Notes: generated from the sequence alone by a model not told the origin. A stretch of 10,055 nucleotides of DNA from Pseudomonadota bacterium (GCA_023419375.1 JAEZYD010000058.1:1-10055); one strand, 5' to 3'. Positions 1 through 6,965 are shown, counted from the first letter of the stretch. Made by a program: numbers and translations.

Positions 1-629
1 CCTTCGTTCGTCAATGCCACCACAATATCACCTGACATGATTTGCGTTTGCCCGTTGGGTATGATGGCTTCCTTATCTCTTACCACAGAGATCAATATCG
101 TTCCTTTGGGCATGCTCAGAGCCTCAACCTTTTTTCCCACTGATAACGACGTCTCCGCCACCGCAAACTCTCTGATGCGCACATCGCCAACCCTTTCCGC
201 CAGCATGCGGTTGATGCCCGCCCAGTCCACTTCCTGCTCAATGATGTCGGCAATATGCGCGGTGCTGCTGACTGTTGAATCCACACCCAAACGCTTAAAC
301 ACATTGATGTTTTTCGGATTGTTCACACGGGCAATCGTTCTCGCCACACCAAAATAGTTTTTGGCCAGCTGGCAGGCAACCAGATTGTTTTGATCGTGCC
401 CCGTCACCGAGATCAGTAAATCCGCTTTTTCGATTTCCGCGTCCTTGAGATACTTGATGTCCGTGCCATCACCGTGAATCAGCCCGACACCAAGGTCAAT
501 GAGTTCGCAGGCGATTTTTTCACACAATTGAAAATCTTCTTCTATCAGCACAATCCTGTGCTTCTCTGGAGCCAGTGTTTTCGCGAGATAATAGCCCACC
601 TTGCCGCCGCCGACGATGATTATATACAT
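1..629 (-). CDS. trkA: TrkA-family K+ uptake regulatory protein (second copy, 3' end cut by window edge)
   Basis: Translating the minus strand from the ATG at 629-627 gives an open frame of 209 codons that reaches the window edge without a stop, so only the last few residues are probably missing (single-unit TrkA/KtrA proteins are about 220 aa). It begins MYIIIVGGGKVGYYLA, a Rossmann-fold RCK/TrkA-N domain with an intact GGGKVG nucleotide-binding loop, and an acidic residue pair (IEED) ends the second beta strand. A TrkA-C-like region (VAETSLSVGKKVEAL, then GDIVVAL) ends the visible part. Such proteins sit on the cytoplasmic face of Trk/Ktr K+ channels and gate them in response to NAD(H) or ATP/ADP. 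Its start overlaps the end of the upstream trkA-like gene by 10 nt, with AAGGTG as ribosome binding site inside that gene, so translational coupling is likely. The partner channel gene is not in the window. Confidence 0.9.
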   Translation of the reverse strand, partial: MYIIIVGGGKVGYYLAKTLAPEKHRIVLIEEDFQLCEKIACELIDLGVGLIHGDGTDIKYLKDAEIEKADLLISVTGHDQNNLVACQLAKNYFGVARTIARVNNPKNINVFKRLGVDSTVSSTAHIADIIEQEVDWAGINRMLAERVGDVRIREFAVAETSLSVGKKVEALSMPKGTILISVVRDKEAIIPNGQTQIMSGDIVVALTNE

Positions 630-1249
630 GCTGCTTCACCTTCCTGCTGGGCATATTCAGGGATAACAAGCGAGTCGTCCTCAAGGATGACCGTTTTGGC
701 GCAGGCAATTTGGAATCTGCCTTTTCTGAGAACTCCGAATACAAAGGGTTCCTTCGCTTCAGACAGACTCTTGCCCCAAAGCCGCCTTGCAGGCTTTATG
801 ATACGAAAGCGAACAGACGTGCCGCCAATATCAAGGGTCGCAAACTCGCTCGGCGGAATCAGCATGTTTTTGAGTCTGTCAACCGCCAGCGTCGTCGGGC
901 AGATCGTCGTCAAACCCATCTTTCTAAACACCATTTCACGTTCCGGATCGTACAGCCGTGTAATCACAGCAGGAACATGAAACAGATCCCGCGCGATCTC
1001 AGACACCATGACATTCATATTGTCATCGTTCGTGACCGCAGCAAGCGCGTCCGCTTTTTCAATACCAGCGCTGCGGAGCACGTCCTCATCGATCGGCATG
1101 CCCGCTATGGTCACGCCATTAAAGCCTGAGCCGAGATGGTCAAAATTGTTTGGGTCACTGTCAATAACCACGACGTCATGATTTTCCTCAGAAAGCAACA
1201 ACGCCAGATTAGAGCCGATTTTTCTGCAGCCAGCTATGATGATATACAT
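620..1249 (-). CDS. trkA: TrkA-family K+ uptake regulatory protein (first copy)
   Basis: This 209-aa protein begins MYIIIAGCRKIGSNLALLLS, an RCK/TrkA-N Rossmann domain. The glycine loop reads GCRKIG rather than the classic GxGxxG, while the acidic tip (VVVIDSD) is present. Residues of about 1-120 form the nucleotide-binding domain. A degenerate TrkA-C-like half follows (about 140-209: SVRFRIIKP, then EDDSLVIPEY). The family role is cytoplasmic gating of a Trk/Ktr potassium channel by bound nucleotide. The gene lies 18 nt after the TPR gene and overlaps the next trkA copy by 10 nt, so the three probably form one transcript. The two copies may form the two halves of a hetero-RCK ring, like the two halves of long E. 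coli TrkA. The altered glycine loop hints that this copy binds ligand differently; that is inference. Confidence 0.88.
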   Translation of the reverse strand: MYIIIAGCRKIGSNLALLLSEENHDVVVIDSDPNNFDHLGSGFNGVTIAGMPIDEDVLRSAGIEKADALAAVTNDDNMNVMVSEIARDLFHVPAVITRLYDPEREMVFRKMGLTTICPTTLAVDRLKNMLIPPSEFATLDIGGTSVRFRIIKPARRLWGKSLSEAKEPFVFGVLRKGRFQIACAKTVILEDDSLVIPEYAQQEGEAACI

Positions 1250-1267
1250 ATATTAAACTCCCTTAAG

Positions 1268-1657
1268 CTATACAGTTTTGAGACCTTGGCGGCTCAAGTC
1301 AGAAACAGCCTTATCAGTCTTCTCTTCACTTTCATCTTGAAGCTCAATCCCGTAATCAAATTTTCGGCTGACACGACCCCATACAAACGTAACAAGCCTT
1401 TCTAAGTTGCTGCATGCGGGTTTGTAAGTCGGATCAAGCGCATAAGCCGCACGGTAATGCTTACGGGCATTGTTGTCATCGCCTTTCAACTCAAAGAATA
1501 TGCCGAGAAGATTGTGTGGCTCAGCGGCCTCAGTATTCAGTATAAGCGCTTCCTTTATGACCGGCAGTGCTTCATACAAACTGCCCTTACTCAAGGTTTT
1601 TGCCGCTTCTTTGACCATCTCAGAAAACGGGTCAGGCAAGTCAGCTTTTCTTTTCAT
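1268..1657 (-). CDS. small TPR-repeat protein of the potassium module
   Basis: The protein is 129 aa, soluble, with no signal peptide or membrane segment. About two tetratricopeptide repeats are visible: residues of about 11-44 (SKGSLYEALPVIKEALILN) and 45-78 (AEPHNLLGIFFELKGD, then ARKHYRAAYALDP), each with the helix-turn-helix spacing and the A/G at position 8 and the P at the end typical of TPRs. A charged C-terminal tail (DESEEKTDK) follows. TPR proteins are protein-protein scaffolds. Here the gene sits between the kdpDE-like pair and two trkA genes, so a role linking the sensor or channel regulators is plausible but unproven. A rho-independent terminator lies between kdpE and this gene, so it may have its own promoter in 1660-1755. 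The ATG is preceded by a weak, purine-rich AGAGGG about 14 nt upstream. Confidence 0.8.
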   Translation of the reverse strand: MKRKADLPDPFSEMVKEAAKTLSKGSLYEALPVIKEALILNTEAAEPHNLLGIFFELKGDDNNARKHYRAAYALDPTYKPACSNLERLVTFVWGRVSRKFDYGIELQDESEEKTDKAVSDLSRQGLKTV

Positions 1658-1756
1658 GTTCTTTCAGCCCTCTTTCTTTTTCTTGGCTGATTTCATGATA
1701 GAGCGAAATGTATAAAAACGGTGTGACGATACATACATGAGGCATAAAGATTGTAT

Positions 1757-1777
1757 AAAAAAACCGCCTCAGCGGTT
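1757..1777 (-). terminator. rho-independent terminator after the kdpE-like gene
   Basis: Read on the minus strand, this is a 6-bp GC-rich stem AACCGC / GCGGTT closing a TGAG loop, followed immediately by a run of T (seven counting two stem bases). It begins about 28 nt after the response-regulator stop and separates the two-component pair from the TPR-trkA-trkA genes. Some read-through would still connect them. Confidence 0.85.
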
Positions 1778-1805
1778 ACATTCGATTGTATGCGATACAA
1801 AGAGA

Positions 1806-2492
1806 TTACTCATCCATCATCCGGTAGCCCACGCCTACCTCGGTTATTATGTATCTGGGCTGTGCCGTGTCCTTTTCAATTTTGCGGCGCAGGTTCCCCA
1901 TACAGACCCGTAAAGTCTGCGCATCGTCGGCAACTGAAGCGCCCCAAACCTGACTGATCAGGAAACGGTGTGTCAGCACTTTTCCGCTGTGCTTGGCCAA
2001 GAGGGTAAGTAGGTTGTATTCCGTCGGTGTTAAATGGATAAGCTTTTCGTCCAGTGTGACACGGCGCTTCTCAAAATCAATCACTAATTGATCCAGCTCA
2101 AAAAAGTGAGCTGCAGAGTCCGTGACAGTTGTGTTTCGACGCAACACCACACGGATACGCGCAAGCAGTTCCGGCACTGAAAAGGGCTTCGTTAAATAGT
2201 CATCCGCGCCCGCGTCCAGCGCTTCCACCTTCTCACGTTCATGCCCCCTTGCCGAAACAACAATGATTGGAACGCGCGACCTTTCCCTGACCTTGCGGAT
2301 CACATCCAGACCATCCATATCCGGCAGGCCAAGGTCAAGTATCACAATATCGGGATTATGTGATGTGATGAGCATCAGTGCGTTTGAGCCGTCCTGTGCC
2401 TCCAGACAACTATATTTCTGAGTCTCCAACGAGACTTTAATAAAATGCCTTATCGGTTTTTCATCTTCGGCAATGAGTATCAAAGGTTCCAT
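1806..2492 (-). CDS. kdpE: KdpE-like OmpR-family response regulator
   Basis: The protein is 228 aa, the usual OmpR/PhoB length. The receiver domain spans residues of about 1-120, with the acidic pair E9/D10, phospho-acceptor D53 (ILDLGLPDMDG), switch S80 (IIVVSARG) and conserved K102 (YLTKPF). A winged-helix DNA-binding domain spans about 128-226, with LTPTEYNLLTLLAKHSGKVLT and the wing YIITEVGVGYRM. Over its length it reads like KdpE rather than PhoB or VanR. The start is 3 nt after the sensor-kinase stop, so the two are cotranscribed and likely translationally coupled. In classical systems KdpE activates the kdpFABC K+-ATPase. Here the neighbours are TrkA-type regulators, so the target is more likely a Trk/Ktr system (inference from context). 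The trp-rich part of the C-terminal domain (VWGA) is intact, and nothing appears truncated. Confidence 0.92.
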   Translation of the reverse strand: MEPLILIAEDEKPIRHFIKVSLETQKYSCLEAQDGSNALMLITSHNPDIVILDLGLPDMDGLDVIRKVRERSRVPIIVVSARGHEREKVEALDAGADDYLTKPFSVPELLARIRVVLRRNTTVTDSAAHFFELDQLVIDFEKRRVTLDEKLIHLTPTEYNLLTLLAKHSGKVLTHRFLISQVWGASVADDAQTLRVCMGNLRRKIEKDTAQPRYIITEVGVGYRMMDE

Positions 2493-2495
2493 TTT

Positions 2496-4046
2496 CTACT
2501 CCTTTTCCGGCAGGATAAAACGAAATACAGCCCCGCCTTCAGGATCGTTATAAGCCGTAATTTTCCCGCCATGCGCCTCCACGATGGATTTACAAATGGC
2601 CAGACCGAGGCCGAATCCGCGTCGGCCCTGCTTTGCCGATGTATAGAATCTGTCGAAAACAAGGGGCAGTTCCTCCTCGGGAATTCCGGGGCCGTTGTCA
2701 TGAACGGAGAACACAATATGAGTAGCATCTTTTACAACGGCGACTTGAACCCTTGCGTTTTCAGGCGTATGCTTGATCGCGTTATCAAGCAAATTGACGA
2801 TGACCTGCTCAATGAGTATACCTTCAACGGGAATCATGATCAACTCGTCCGGTATTGAAATGGAGATATCCTTATTTTGCGTCCTTTTCTTGATTCGCTG
2901 TACTGCACCGGCAACCAGCTCTTCGACGGCTTCCATTTCTTTTTTCAGTATCACTGTACCCTCGCTGAAGCGCGTCATGCTTAAGATATTGTCCACCAGA
3001 TGGTTCAGCCATTCTGCGTCGGTGCAAATTCCCTGAAGAAAATCCCTTCGGACGTCGTCTGTCAATAACTCGTAGTTCTCTTTCACTGTGCTGGCGGCAC
3101 CTAATATGCCGGCCAAGGGCGTTCTTAAGTCATGGGAAACAGAGCGAAGCAAATCACCTTTAAGTCTTTCTCGCTCTATTTCCAGTTGGGCGCGTTGCTG
3201 CCTTTCGTACATTTGCTCGCGTTCTATGACCAGTGCAATTTGTGCGCCGATTGTTTCGGGAAACATTCGTTGGCTTTCAGGCATCTGAAAGCCGCTTGGC
3301 AAAGCAATCCCGATGACACCCAATACTCCACGCTGGCCCTTTATGGGCTGAAAATAGGCGCGGCTATCGCTGAATAGTGGTGTCCCTGTTCCGCATGCAT
3401 TACCTGAGCGAAACGCTTCCATACAGGCACTAAGCTCTGTGCCGGAATCAAAGACGTTTTCACCCTCAATATAGCCACCACCCAGTTGACCGTTGGTATC
3501 CGACACTGTCACCAAAACCGAGGTGCCAATAAGCTGCGCCACATCTTTTGCTGCAACTTGCGCCACTTCCTTTATATTTCTGATAGCCAGAAGATCACGT
3601 TCAAGCTGATAAAGCATGCGCATTCTCTTTTCTCTGAGTTCTGCGCGCTTCGTTTCAAACTTGACGCGTGTAGTCAATGTACTGGTAATCAATGAAACGA
3701 TCATCATAACGACAAATGTGATCGGATATTCAGGGCTATATGTCATGAGCGTGTAATATGGCTCTGTGAAAAAGAAATTGAACACGAGAACCGATAAAAC
3801 CGAAGCAATAATCCCGTAGCTATAACCTTGAGTCAAATATGAAACAAGAAGAACGCTCAGCATGTATGTGATAATATAACTAGACTCGTTAAGATGTAAA
3901 AGCGCTCTGAGGGCGAACGAAATAAGGGTTGCCAGTGTGACAATGCTCAGCGTTATTGCCGCATTCTTAAGGATATTATTAGAGGTATTAATACCGTCTA
4001 TCTTTGCCTGTTGAAAAGAAAAATCGTCATATTTATAACTTTTCAT
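2496..4046 (-). CDS. kdpD: KdpD-like sensor histidine kinase lacking the N-terminal KdpD/Usp domains
   Basis: The protein is 516 aa, against about 890 for full KdpD. It starts directly at the four-helix membrane domain (DUF4118): hydrophobic segments at about 30-50, 56-73, 76-93 and 109-127, with the family motif FNFFFTEPYYTL. A GAF-like region follows (about 150-280). The kinase core has H-box H305 (SVSHDLRTPLAG), N-box N418/N422 (VNLLDNAIKHTP), G1 DNGPGIPEE (450-458), F-box VFDRFYT and G2 GFGLGLAICKSIVEAHGG. All catalytic residues are present, so it should autophosphorylate and pass the phosphate to the KdpE-like regulator 3 nt downstream. The cytoplasmic Walker/Usp region of KdpD, which senses ligands such as cyclic-di-AMP in some Firmicutes, is absent. 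The start fits a promoter 29-34 nt upstream and an in-frame ATG after AGGCTGGTTAT. No trace of the missing domains appears upstream, so this is a short architecture rather than a recent deletion. Confidence 0.92.
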   Translation of the reverse strand: MKSYKYDDFSFQQAKIDGINTSNNILKNAAITLSIVTLATLISFALRALLHLNESSYIITYMLSVLLVSYLTQGYSYGIIASVLSVLVFNFFFTEPYYTLMTYSPEYPITFVVMMIVSLITSTLTTRVKFETKRAELREKRMRMLYQLERDLLAIRNIKEVAQVAAKDVAQLIGTSVLVTVSDTNGQLGGGYIEGENVFDSGTELSACMEAFRSGNACGTGTPLFSDSRAYFQPIKGQRGVLGVIGIALPSGFQMPESQRMFPETIGAQIALVIEREQMYERQQRAQLEIERERLKGDLLRSVSHDLRTPLAGILGAASTVKENYELLTDDVRRDFLQGICTDAEWLNHLVDNILSMTRFSEGTVILKKEMEAVEELVAGAVQRIKKRTQNKDISISIPDELIMIPVEGILIEQVIVNLLDNAIKHTPENARVQVAVVKDATHIVFSVHDNGPGIPEEELPLVFDRFYTSAKQGRRGFGLGLAICKSIVEAHGGKITAYNDPEGGAVFRFILPEKE

Positions 4047-4074
4047 ATAACCAGCCTAAAGAGCTTTATTACGT

Positions 4075-4080
4075 ATTATA
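4075..4080 (-). promoter_or_regulatory. -10 box of the kdpDE-like promoter
   Basis: The minus strand reads GTGCTATAAT with a perfect TATAAT, 29 nt upstream of the kdpD ATG. A TTGATT on the same strand lies 19 nt further upstream, a longer spacer than ideal, so the -35 is weak and an activator might be needed. Confidence 0.55.
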
Positions 4081-4225
4081 GCACGGCTTTATATAAAAGA
4101 ATCAACATATTCCCATTCTTAGGATGGATTTTAGTGAGCACTCGAGTTTCTAGGGCATTTCAGTATTATTGTTCTATAAGAAACTACAATATAGAAACAA
4201 ATCCATAATATATTTAAAACTTTTT
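4081..4225. other. AT-rich spacer, no gene seen
   Basis: This stretch lies between the kdpD promoter and the start of the repeat array. It is AT-rich, with several runs such as ATATATTTAAAAC, and contains no convincing coding frame with a ribosome binding site on either strand. The upstream part of the kdpD control region is presumably here. Confidence 0.5.
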
Positions 4226-4770
4226 AACATACTGTGAACAACAGCTTATTTTTTTCCGCATATCCTTGTTTTTTTCCTTTCGGTATATAGAGCGATTTCT
4301 TTATGACACTGAGTGAGGAAAAATTGATGCTGATTGAAAATGTAAACAAACTATGATACGACACAAGTTTTTTGCATCACTTGGGCGTTTTTTTCCTTTC
4401 AGAATATAGAGCGAATTTTATTAACACCGAATGAAGGAAGCGTGATGTTGGTGAAAAGAGTAAACAAACTGTGAACGGCAAAAGTTTATTGCACCAGTTG
4501 TGAGTTTTTTTCCTTTCAGATTATAGAGCGAATTTTTTCTAATGACACTGAGGTGAGAAAAATGATTTGTGAAACTGGAATGTTAACAAACTGTGAAAAA
4601 TCAAAAAAGATCGGAACACATGGCCCTTTTTTTCCTTTCGGTTTATAGAACACATTTCTTATTAGCACTGAGTGAGGAGAATATGGCTTGGAACTGAAAT
4701 GCGAACAAACTGTGAATCTTTGAGAAAAAATCCGTACACAAGCCCCTTTTTTTCCTTTCGGTATATAGGA
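4226..4770. repeat. tandem array of a diverged ~119-bp unit, five copies
   Basis: Two boxes recur in register. Box A, TTTTTCCTTTC plus a TATAG core, has its CCTTTC at 4276, 4395, 4512, 4634 and 4754 (steps 119, 117, 122, 120). Box B, AACAAACTGTGA, starts at 4226 (variant AACATACTGTGA), 4345, 4463, 4585 and 4704 (steps 119, 118, 122, 119). A third element, close to ATGACACTGAGTGAGGA, follows box A in the first four copies (from about 4303, 4423, 4542 and 4662), with one-base shifts. Sequence between the boxes drifts much more than the boxes. Short open frames inside some units are not conserved in others, so the units are not coding. The last box A runs straight into the leader of the excisionase/integrase operon. 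Candidate roles are an array of protein-binding sites (integrase, excisionase or a replication initiator), an iteron-like origin, or repeated regulatory elements. I do not recognise a named family. Confidence 0.85.
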
Positions 4771-4791
4771 GAAGAGTTAGCTCGCTGATCT

Positions 4792-4820
4792 TTGACAACT
4801 GAATATAAGCAAGATGAATA
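4792..4820 (+). promoter_or_regulatory. possible sigma-A promoter for the leader and excisionase/integrase operon
   Basis: A perfect TTGACA lies at 4792-4797, 17 nt before TGAATA (4815-4820), a poor -10 match. It sits just after the last box A of the repeat array and before the hairpin-rich leader, which fits an operon start, but the weak -10 suggests regulation or a different -10. Confidence 0.4.
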
Positions 4821-4821
4821 C

Positions 4822-5105
4822 ATTCTCCGTGTGACCCGGGGAGGGAAAGCCGAATGACAGGTACGCCATGACCGCGAAAGCGAGAGCGACAAAAGCCAAT
4901 GTCTAAATGAATTGTGGCAGGTTCAGGCGAAGACCCACATGGATGGATAATGATACTTATGCATAGTCGAGGTTAGGTCCCAGAGTGCATCCCGCTCGTC
5001 GAGGGGGTGGTGAAATACCAATGAGGCAAAAGCCGATTGCCGTTCAAATTGCTAATAGAAATCTCAGAATGATAGTTTCTTATTCAAATATGATTTATGG
5101 AGGAG
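4822..5105 (+). ncRNA. candidate structured leader RNA upstream of the excisionase/integrase operon
   Basis: This stretch of about 280 nt has no good coding frame, is richer in GC than the AT-rich flanks, and contains several hairpins. These are: CGC-GAAA-GCG with a GNRA tetraloop (4873-4882); GACA/TGTC (4888-4903); TGTGG/CCACA (4913-4939); a stacked stem CATCCC/GGGGTG continuing into CTC-GTC-GAG (4988-5009); TGGT/ACCA around GAAAT (5008-5020); and GGC-AAAA-GCC (5025-5034), which competes with GGCAA/TTGCC ending at 5041. The region ends in AGAAA/TTTCT and then the ribosome binding site GGAGGAGAGGGG. Overlapping alternative stems are what a cis-regulatory leader or a stand-alone RNA would show. 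No T-run terminator was seen before the gene. I cannot match it to a named riboswitch or ncRNA class, so this rests on visible pairing only. Confidence 0.45.
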
Positions 5106-5115
5106 AGGGGTCTAA

Positions 5116-5424
5116 ATGATTTTTGACAAAGATAATGATATGGTCATGACAATTAAAGATGTGATGAACACTTTGAAAATAGGACGAGTCTCAACGTATA
5201 AGCTTATTCAAAACGGTGAACTAAAGGCAGCTAAAATCGCAGGAAAATATCTCACGACCAAGTCAGCTATTTATGAATATCTGAATAAGGCCATCTTATC
5301 GGCAGGTTTTGAGGATCAAAATGCACCATGTTATAATTCACAAGACTGTTTAAATGGTGCAAGAGAGATTCCAAGCGCGGAAAGGAGCAGCTATTTTATT
5401 AGCGCAGAAAGGAATCAAACGTGA
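5116..5424 (+). CDS. excisionase-like small HTH DNA-binding protein
   Basis: The protein is 102 aa. Residues of about 11-57 (MTIKDVMNTLKIGRVSTYKLIQ, then GKYLTTKSAIYEYLNK) form the MerR-like winged helix typical of excisionase/HTH_17 proteins. The remaining 45 residues are polar with no recognisable domain. Such proteins bind near attachment sites and steer a tyrosine integrase toward excision, or act as transcription factors of the element. The stop overlaps the GTG start of the integrase by 4 nt (GTGA), so the two are translationally coupled. The start chosen follows a very strong ribosome binding site (GGAGAGGGG, 5102-5110) at 5-nt spacing. An internal Met at residue 10 or 12 would still leave the whole HTH. 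The long leader in front suggests post-transcriptional control. Confidence 0.85.
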   Translation: MIFDKDNDMVMTIKDVMNTLKIGRVSTYKLIQNGELKAAKIAGKYLTTKSAIYEYLNKAILSAGFEDQNAPCYNSQDCLNGAREIPSAERSSYFISAERNQT

Positions 5425-6776
5425 AAAAAGAACGTCAACAAAAATGGGACATCAAGGGATGTATATGCCAAAAGAAGACTTCTCCGTATTATTACGCTGA
5501 AATCAGATATATGCTTCCCAGCGGAGAAGAGAAAAGAATATCGAGATCAACCAAGTGCAAAAAGAAATATGATGCCACGAGGAAAATGGAAGAGATGATC
5601 CAAGGACTTGAAGGAGAGCTGACCATGGCAGGCCGAGACGCTCATGAGCTGACCCGATTCATCCATGATTGGCTTGAAAATGTGGAAGCAAAGCAAATCG
5701 AAGCGACCACTCTGGAAACGTATCGTATGCACTTCAAGGCATACATTAAGCCATACTTTGAGCATTTAAACATCTCGGTTGAAGAACTCCGTCCAGCACA
5801 TTTTTGGACATTTGTTGAGCACATGCAGGCTTTGTCAACGCAAAACGGAACGCCTATGAAAGTCTGTACAATTAAGAAGGTGCTGAGCAACATTAAACTG
5901 GCCATGGATTATGCGGTGAGGAAGGAGATGATTGAGATGAATCCTGTGGAACCGGTTAAGCTCAAATCAAAGAGGAAGGAGAAGTTCACGAATTCGTTTT
6001 ATTCCATCGACCAACTCATACAATTGTGGCAGACAGCCAAAGGCAGTCTGTTTGAATCAGCTATTGTGCTGGCTTCAGTCTATGGGCTTAGGCGCGGCGA
6101 GGTATCAGGGTTAAAGTGGAGCCGGATAGATTTCGAACGCAAGGAAATTCGTATAGAAGAAACCCTGGTTTATGCGGGCGCAAAGCCGCATGTCAAGAAC
6201 ACGAAAACAGAGGCCAGCATGCGCACGATGCCAATGATCAATCCGGTTAAAGCTTATTTACAAAAAGTGATGGAACAACAAAACCGAAAAGCATCTGAGC
6301 TGGGTAAAGCATGGGTGAATAGTGATTATGTTGTGGTTGATGACTTCGGCGCGCCACTCAGACCTATACGTCTGTCCAACAATTTTAAAAGACTGCTGGA
6401 CGATAATGACTTGCCGCATATTCGCTTTCATGACCTCAGACACAGCGTGGCCACCTATATGTTAAGTATGGGTGTGCCTATCGCTGAGATTTCGGCTTGG
6501 CTGGGGCATAAGAGCGTATCGACGACCGCCAACATCTATGCACACATTACTGACGATATGCGAAAGAGCGCCGCGAAATGGATGGATGCAGGATATGATC
6601 CAGATGGCGGCGCAATGCAAATCACTTTGGACTCAGCAATAAAGAAGCTGTTTCAGAATGTGCTGGATGAAGAGCAAAACGAAAAGCCTGAAAATGATGC
6701 AGATGAATCGGAAAAACGGCATGAGGGGTTTGAAGAAAAGCCGAGACTGCGCGTGATCAGAGGAAAAACAGCATAA
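5421..6776 (+). CDS. int: tyrosine-type site-specific integrase
   Basis: The 451-aa protein has the three-part layout of ICE/phage integrases. An N-terminal arm-binding domain (about 8-60) has the pattern YYYAEIRY. A SAM-like core-binding domain spans about 75-180 (FIHDWLENVEAKQIEATTLETY). The catalytic domain spans about 195-385. Catalytic residues visible are R224 (YGLRRGE), K262 (KNTKTEAS), H337 and R340 (FHDLRH), H363 (WLGH) and nucleophile Y373 (NIYAH). All are intact, so the enzyme should be active. The last 65 residues form an acidic then basic tail not typical of the shortest members. GTG at 5421 is the start because it overlaps the upstream stop and is preceded by AAAGGAATCAAAC. The gene ends about 160 nt from the 3' end of tRNA-Gly and points at it, indicating that the tRNA end is its attachment site. 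Confidence 0.96.
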   Translation: MKKERQQKWDIKGCICQKKTSPYYYAEIRYMLPSGEEKRISRSTKCKKKYDATRKMEEMIQGLEGELTMAGRDAHELTRFIHDWLENVEAKQIEATTLETYRMHFKAYIKPYFEHLNISVEELRPAHFWTFVEHMQALSTQNGTPMKVCTIKKVLSNIKLAMDYAVRKEMIEMNPVEPVKLKSKRKEKFTNSFYSIDQLIQLWQTAKGSLFESAIVLASVYGLRRGEVSGLKWSRIDFERKEIRIEETLVYAGAKPHVKNTKTEASMRTMPMINPVKAYLQKVMEQQNRKASELGKAWVNSDYVVVDDFGAPLRPIRLSNNFKRLLDDNDLPHIRFHDLRHSVATYMLSMGVPIAEISAWLGHKSVSTTANIYAHITDDMRKSAAKWMDAGYDPDGGAMQITLDSAIKKLFQNVLDEEQNEKPENDADESEKRHEGFEEKPRLRVIRGKTA

Positions 6777-6876
6777 CGTAGAACCATCAGTTCACCATCA
6801 ATTTCAATGATATGGTAGTAAAAAGGAGACAATTTCCATGAGCGTAGCTAGACACTTGGAAATACACCGCAAAGAA

Positions 6877-6908
6877 AAATCCCCTGAAACAGCCATTTCA
6901 AGGGATTT
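6877..6908 (-). terminator. stem-loop with T tail, terminator of the tRNA-Gly transcript
   Basis: AAATCCC-C-TGAAA pairs with TTTCA-A-GGGATTT (12 bp with one C/A mismatch) around a 6-nt loop. On the minus strand the stem is followed by TTCTTT continuing a T-rich run, so it suits termination downstream of the tRNA. On the plus strand the tail is only CGGAGCCTTTT, a weaker terminator for int. If the element boundary is at the tRNA end, this terminator is supplied by the element. Confidence 0.7.
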
Positions 6909-6937
6909 CGGAGCCTTTTACAGCTACCATCAGTCTA

Positions 6938-6965
6938 TGGAGCGGGTGATGGGAATCGAACCCAC
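6938..6965. other. inferred element attachment site at the tRNA-Gly 3' end
   Basis: The integrase gene lies just beyond the 3' end of an intact tRNA, and tyrosine integrases of this type usually recombine in the T-loop to CCA part of tRNA genes. The core would then restore the tRNA 3' end on insertion. The exact core length cannot be set here because the other junction lies outside the window, and no second copy of the tRNA end was found in 1-6900. Confidence 0.5.

Noticed and set aside
620..1129. Plus-strand open frames over the trkA genes
   Set aside because: They are shadows of two clear minus-strand TrkA genes, with no domains and no ribosome binding sites.
4269..4281. T-rich tract of each repeat unit as a terminator tail
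   Set aside because: Only the tract before the second box A has a short CAAGT/ACTTG hairpin nearby; the others have no stable stem before the T run.
4303..4356. Short peptide frame in the first repeat unit (MTLSEEKL..., ending VNKL)
   Set aside because: A similar ending is open in the second unit, but the third and fourth units have stops and frame shifts in the matching region, and no ribosome binding site is kept. The similarity comes from the DNA repeat.
4226..4770. CRISPR array
   Set aside because: The period is about 119 bp, the units are diverged along their length, and there is no short exact repeat with unique spacers of constant size and no cas gene.
4662..4892. Minus-strand 76-aa frame across the end of the repeat array and leader
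   Set aside because: It spans repeat and hairpin DNA, has no ribosome binding site and no family resemblance.
4822..5105. Group II intron or rRNA fragment
   Set aside because: A GTGTGACCC start and a GTGAAATACCA string drew attention, but no domain V-like hairpin, no intron-encoded protein and no extended rRNA similarity are visible.
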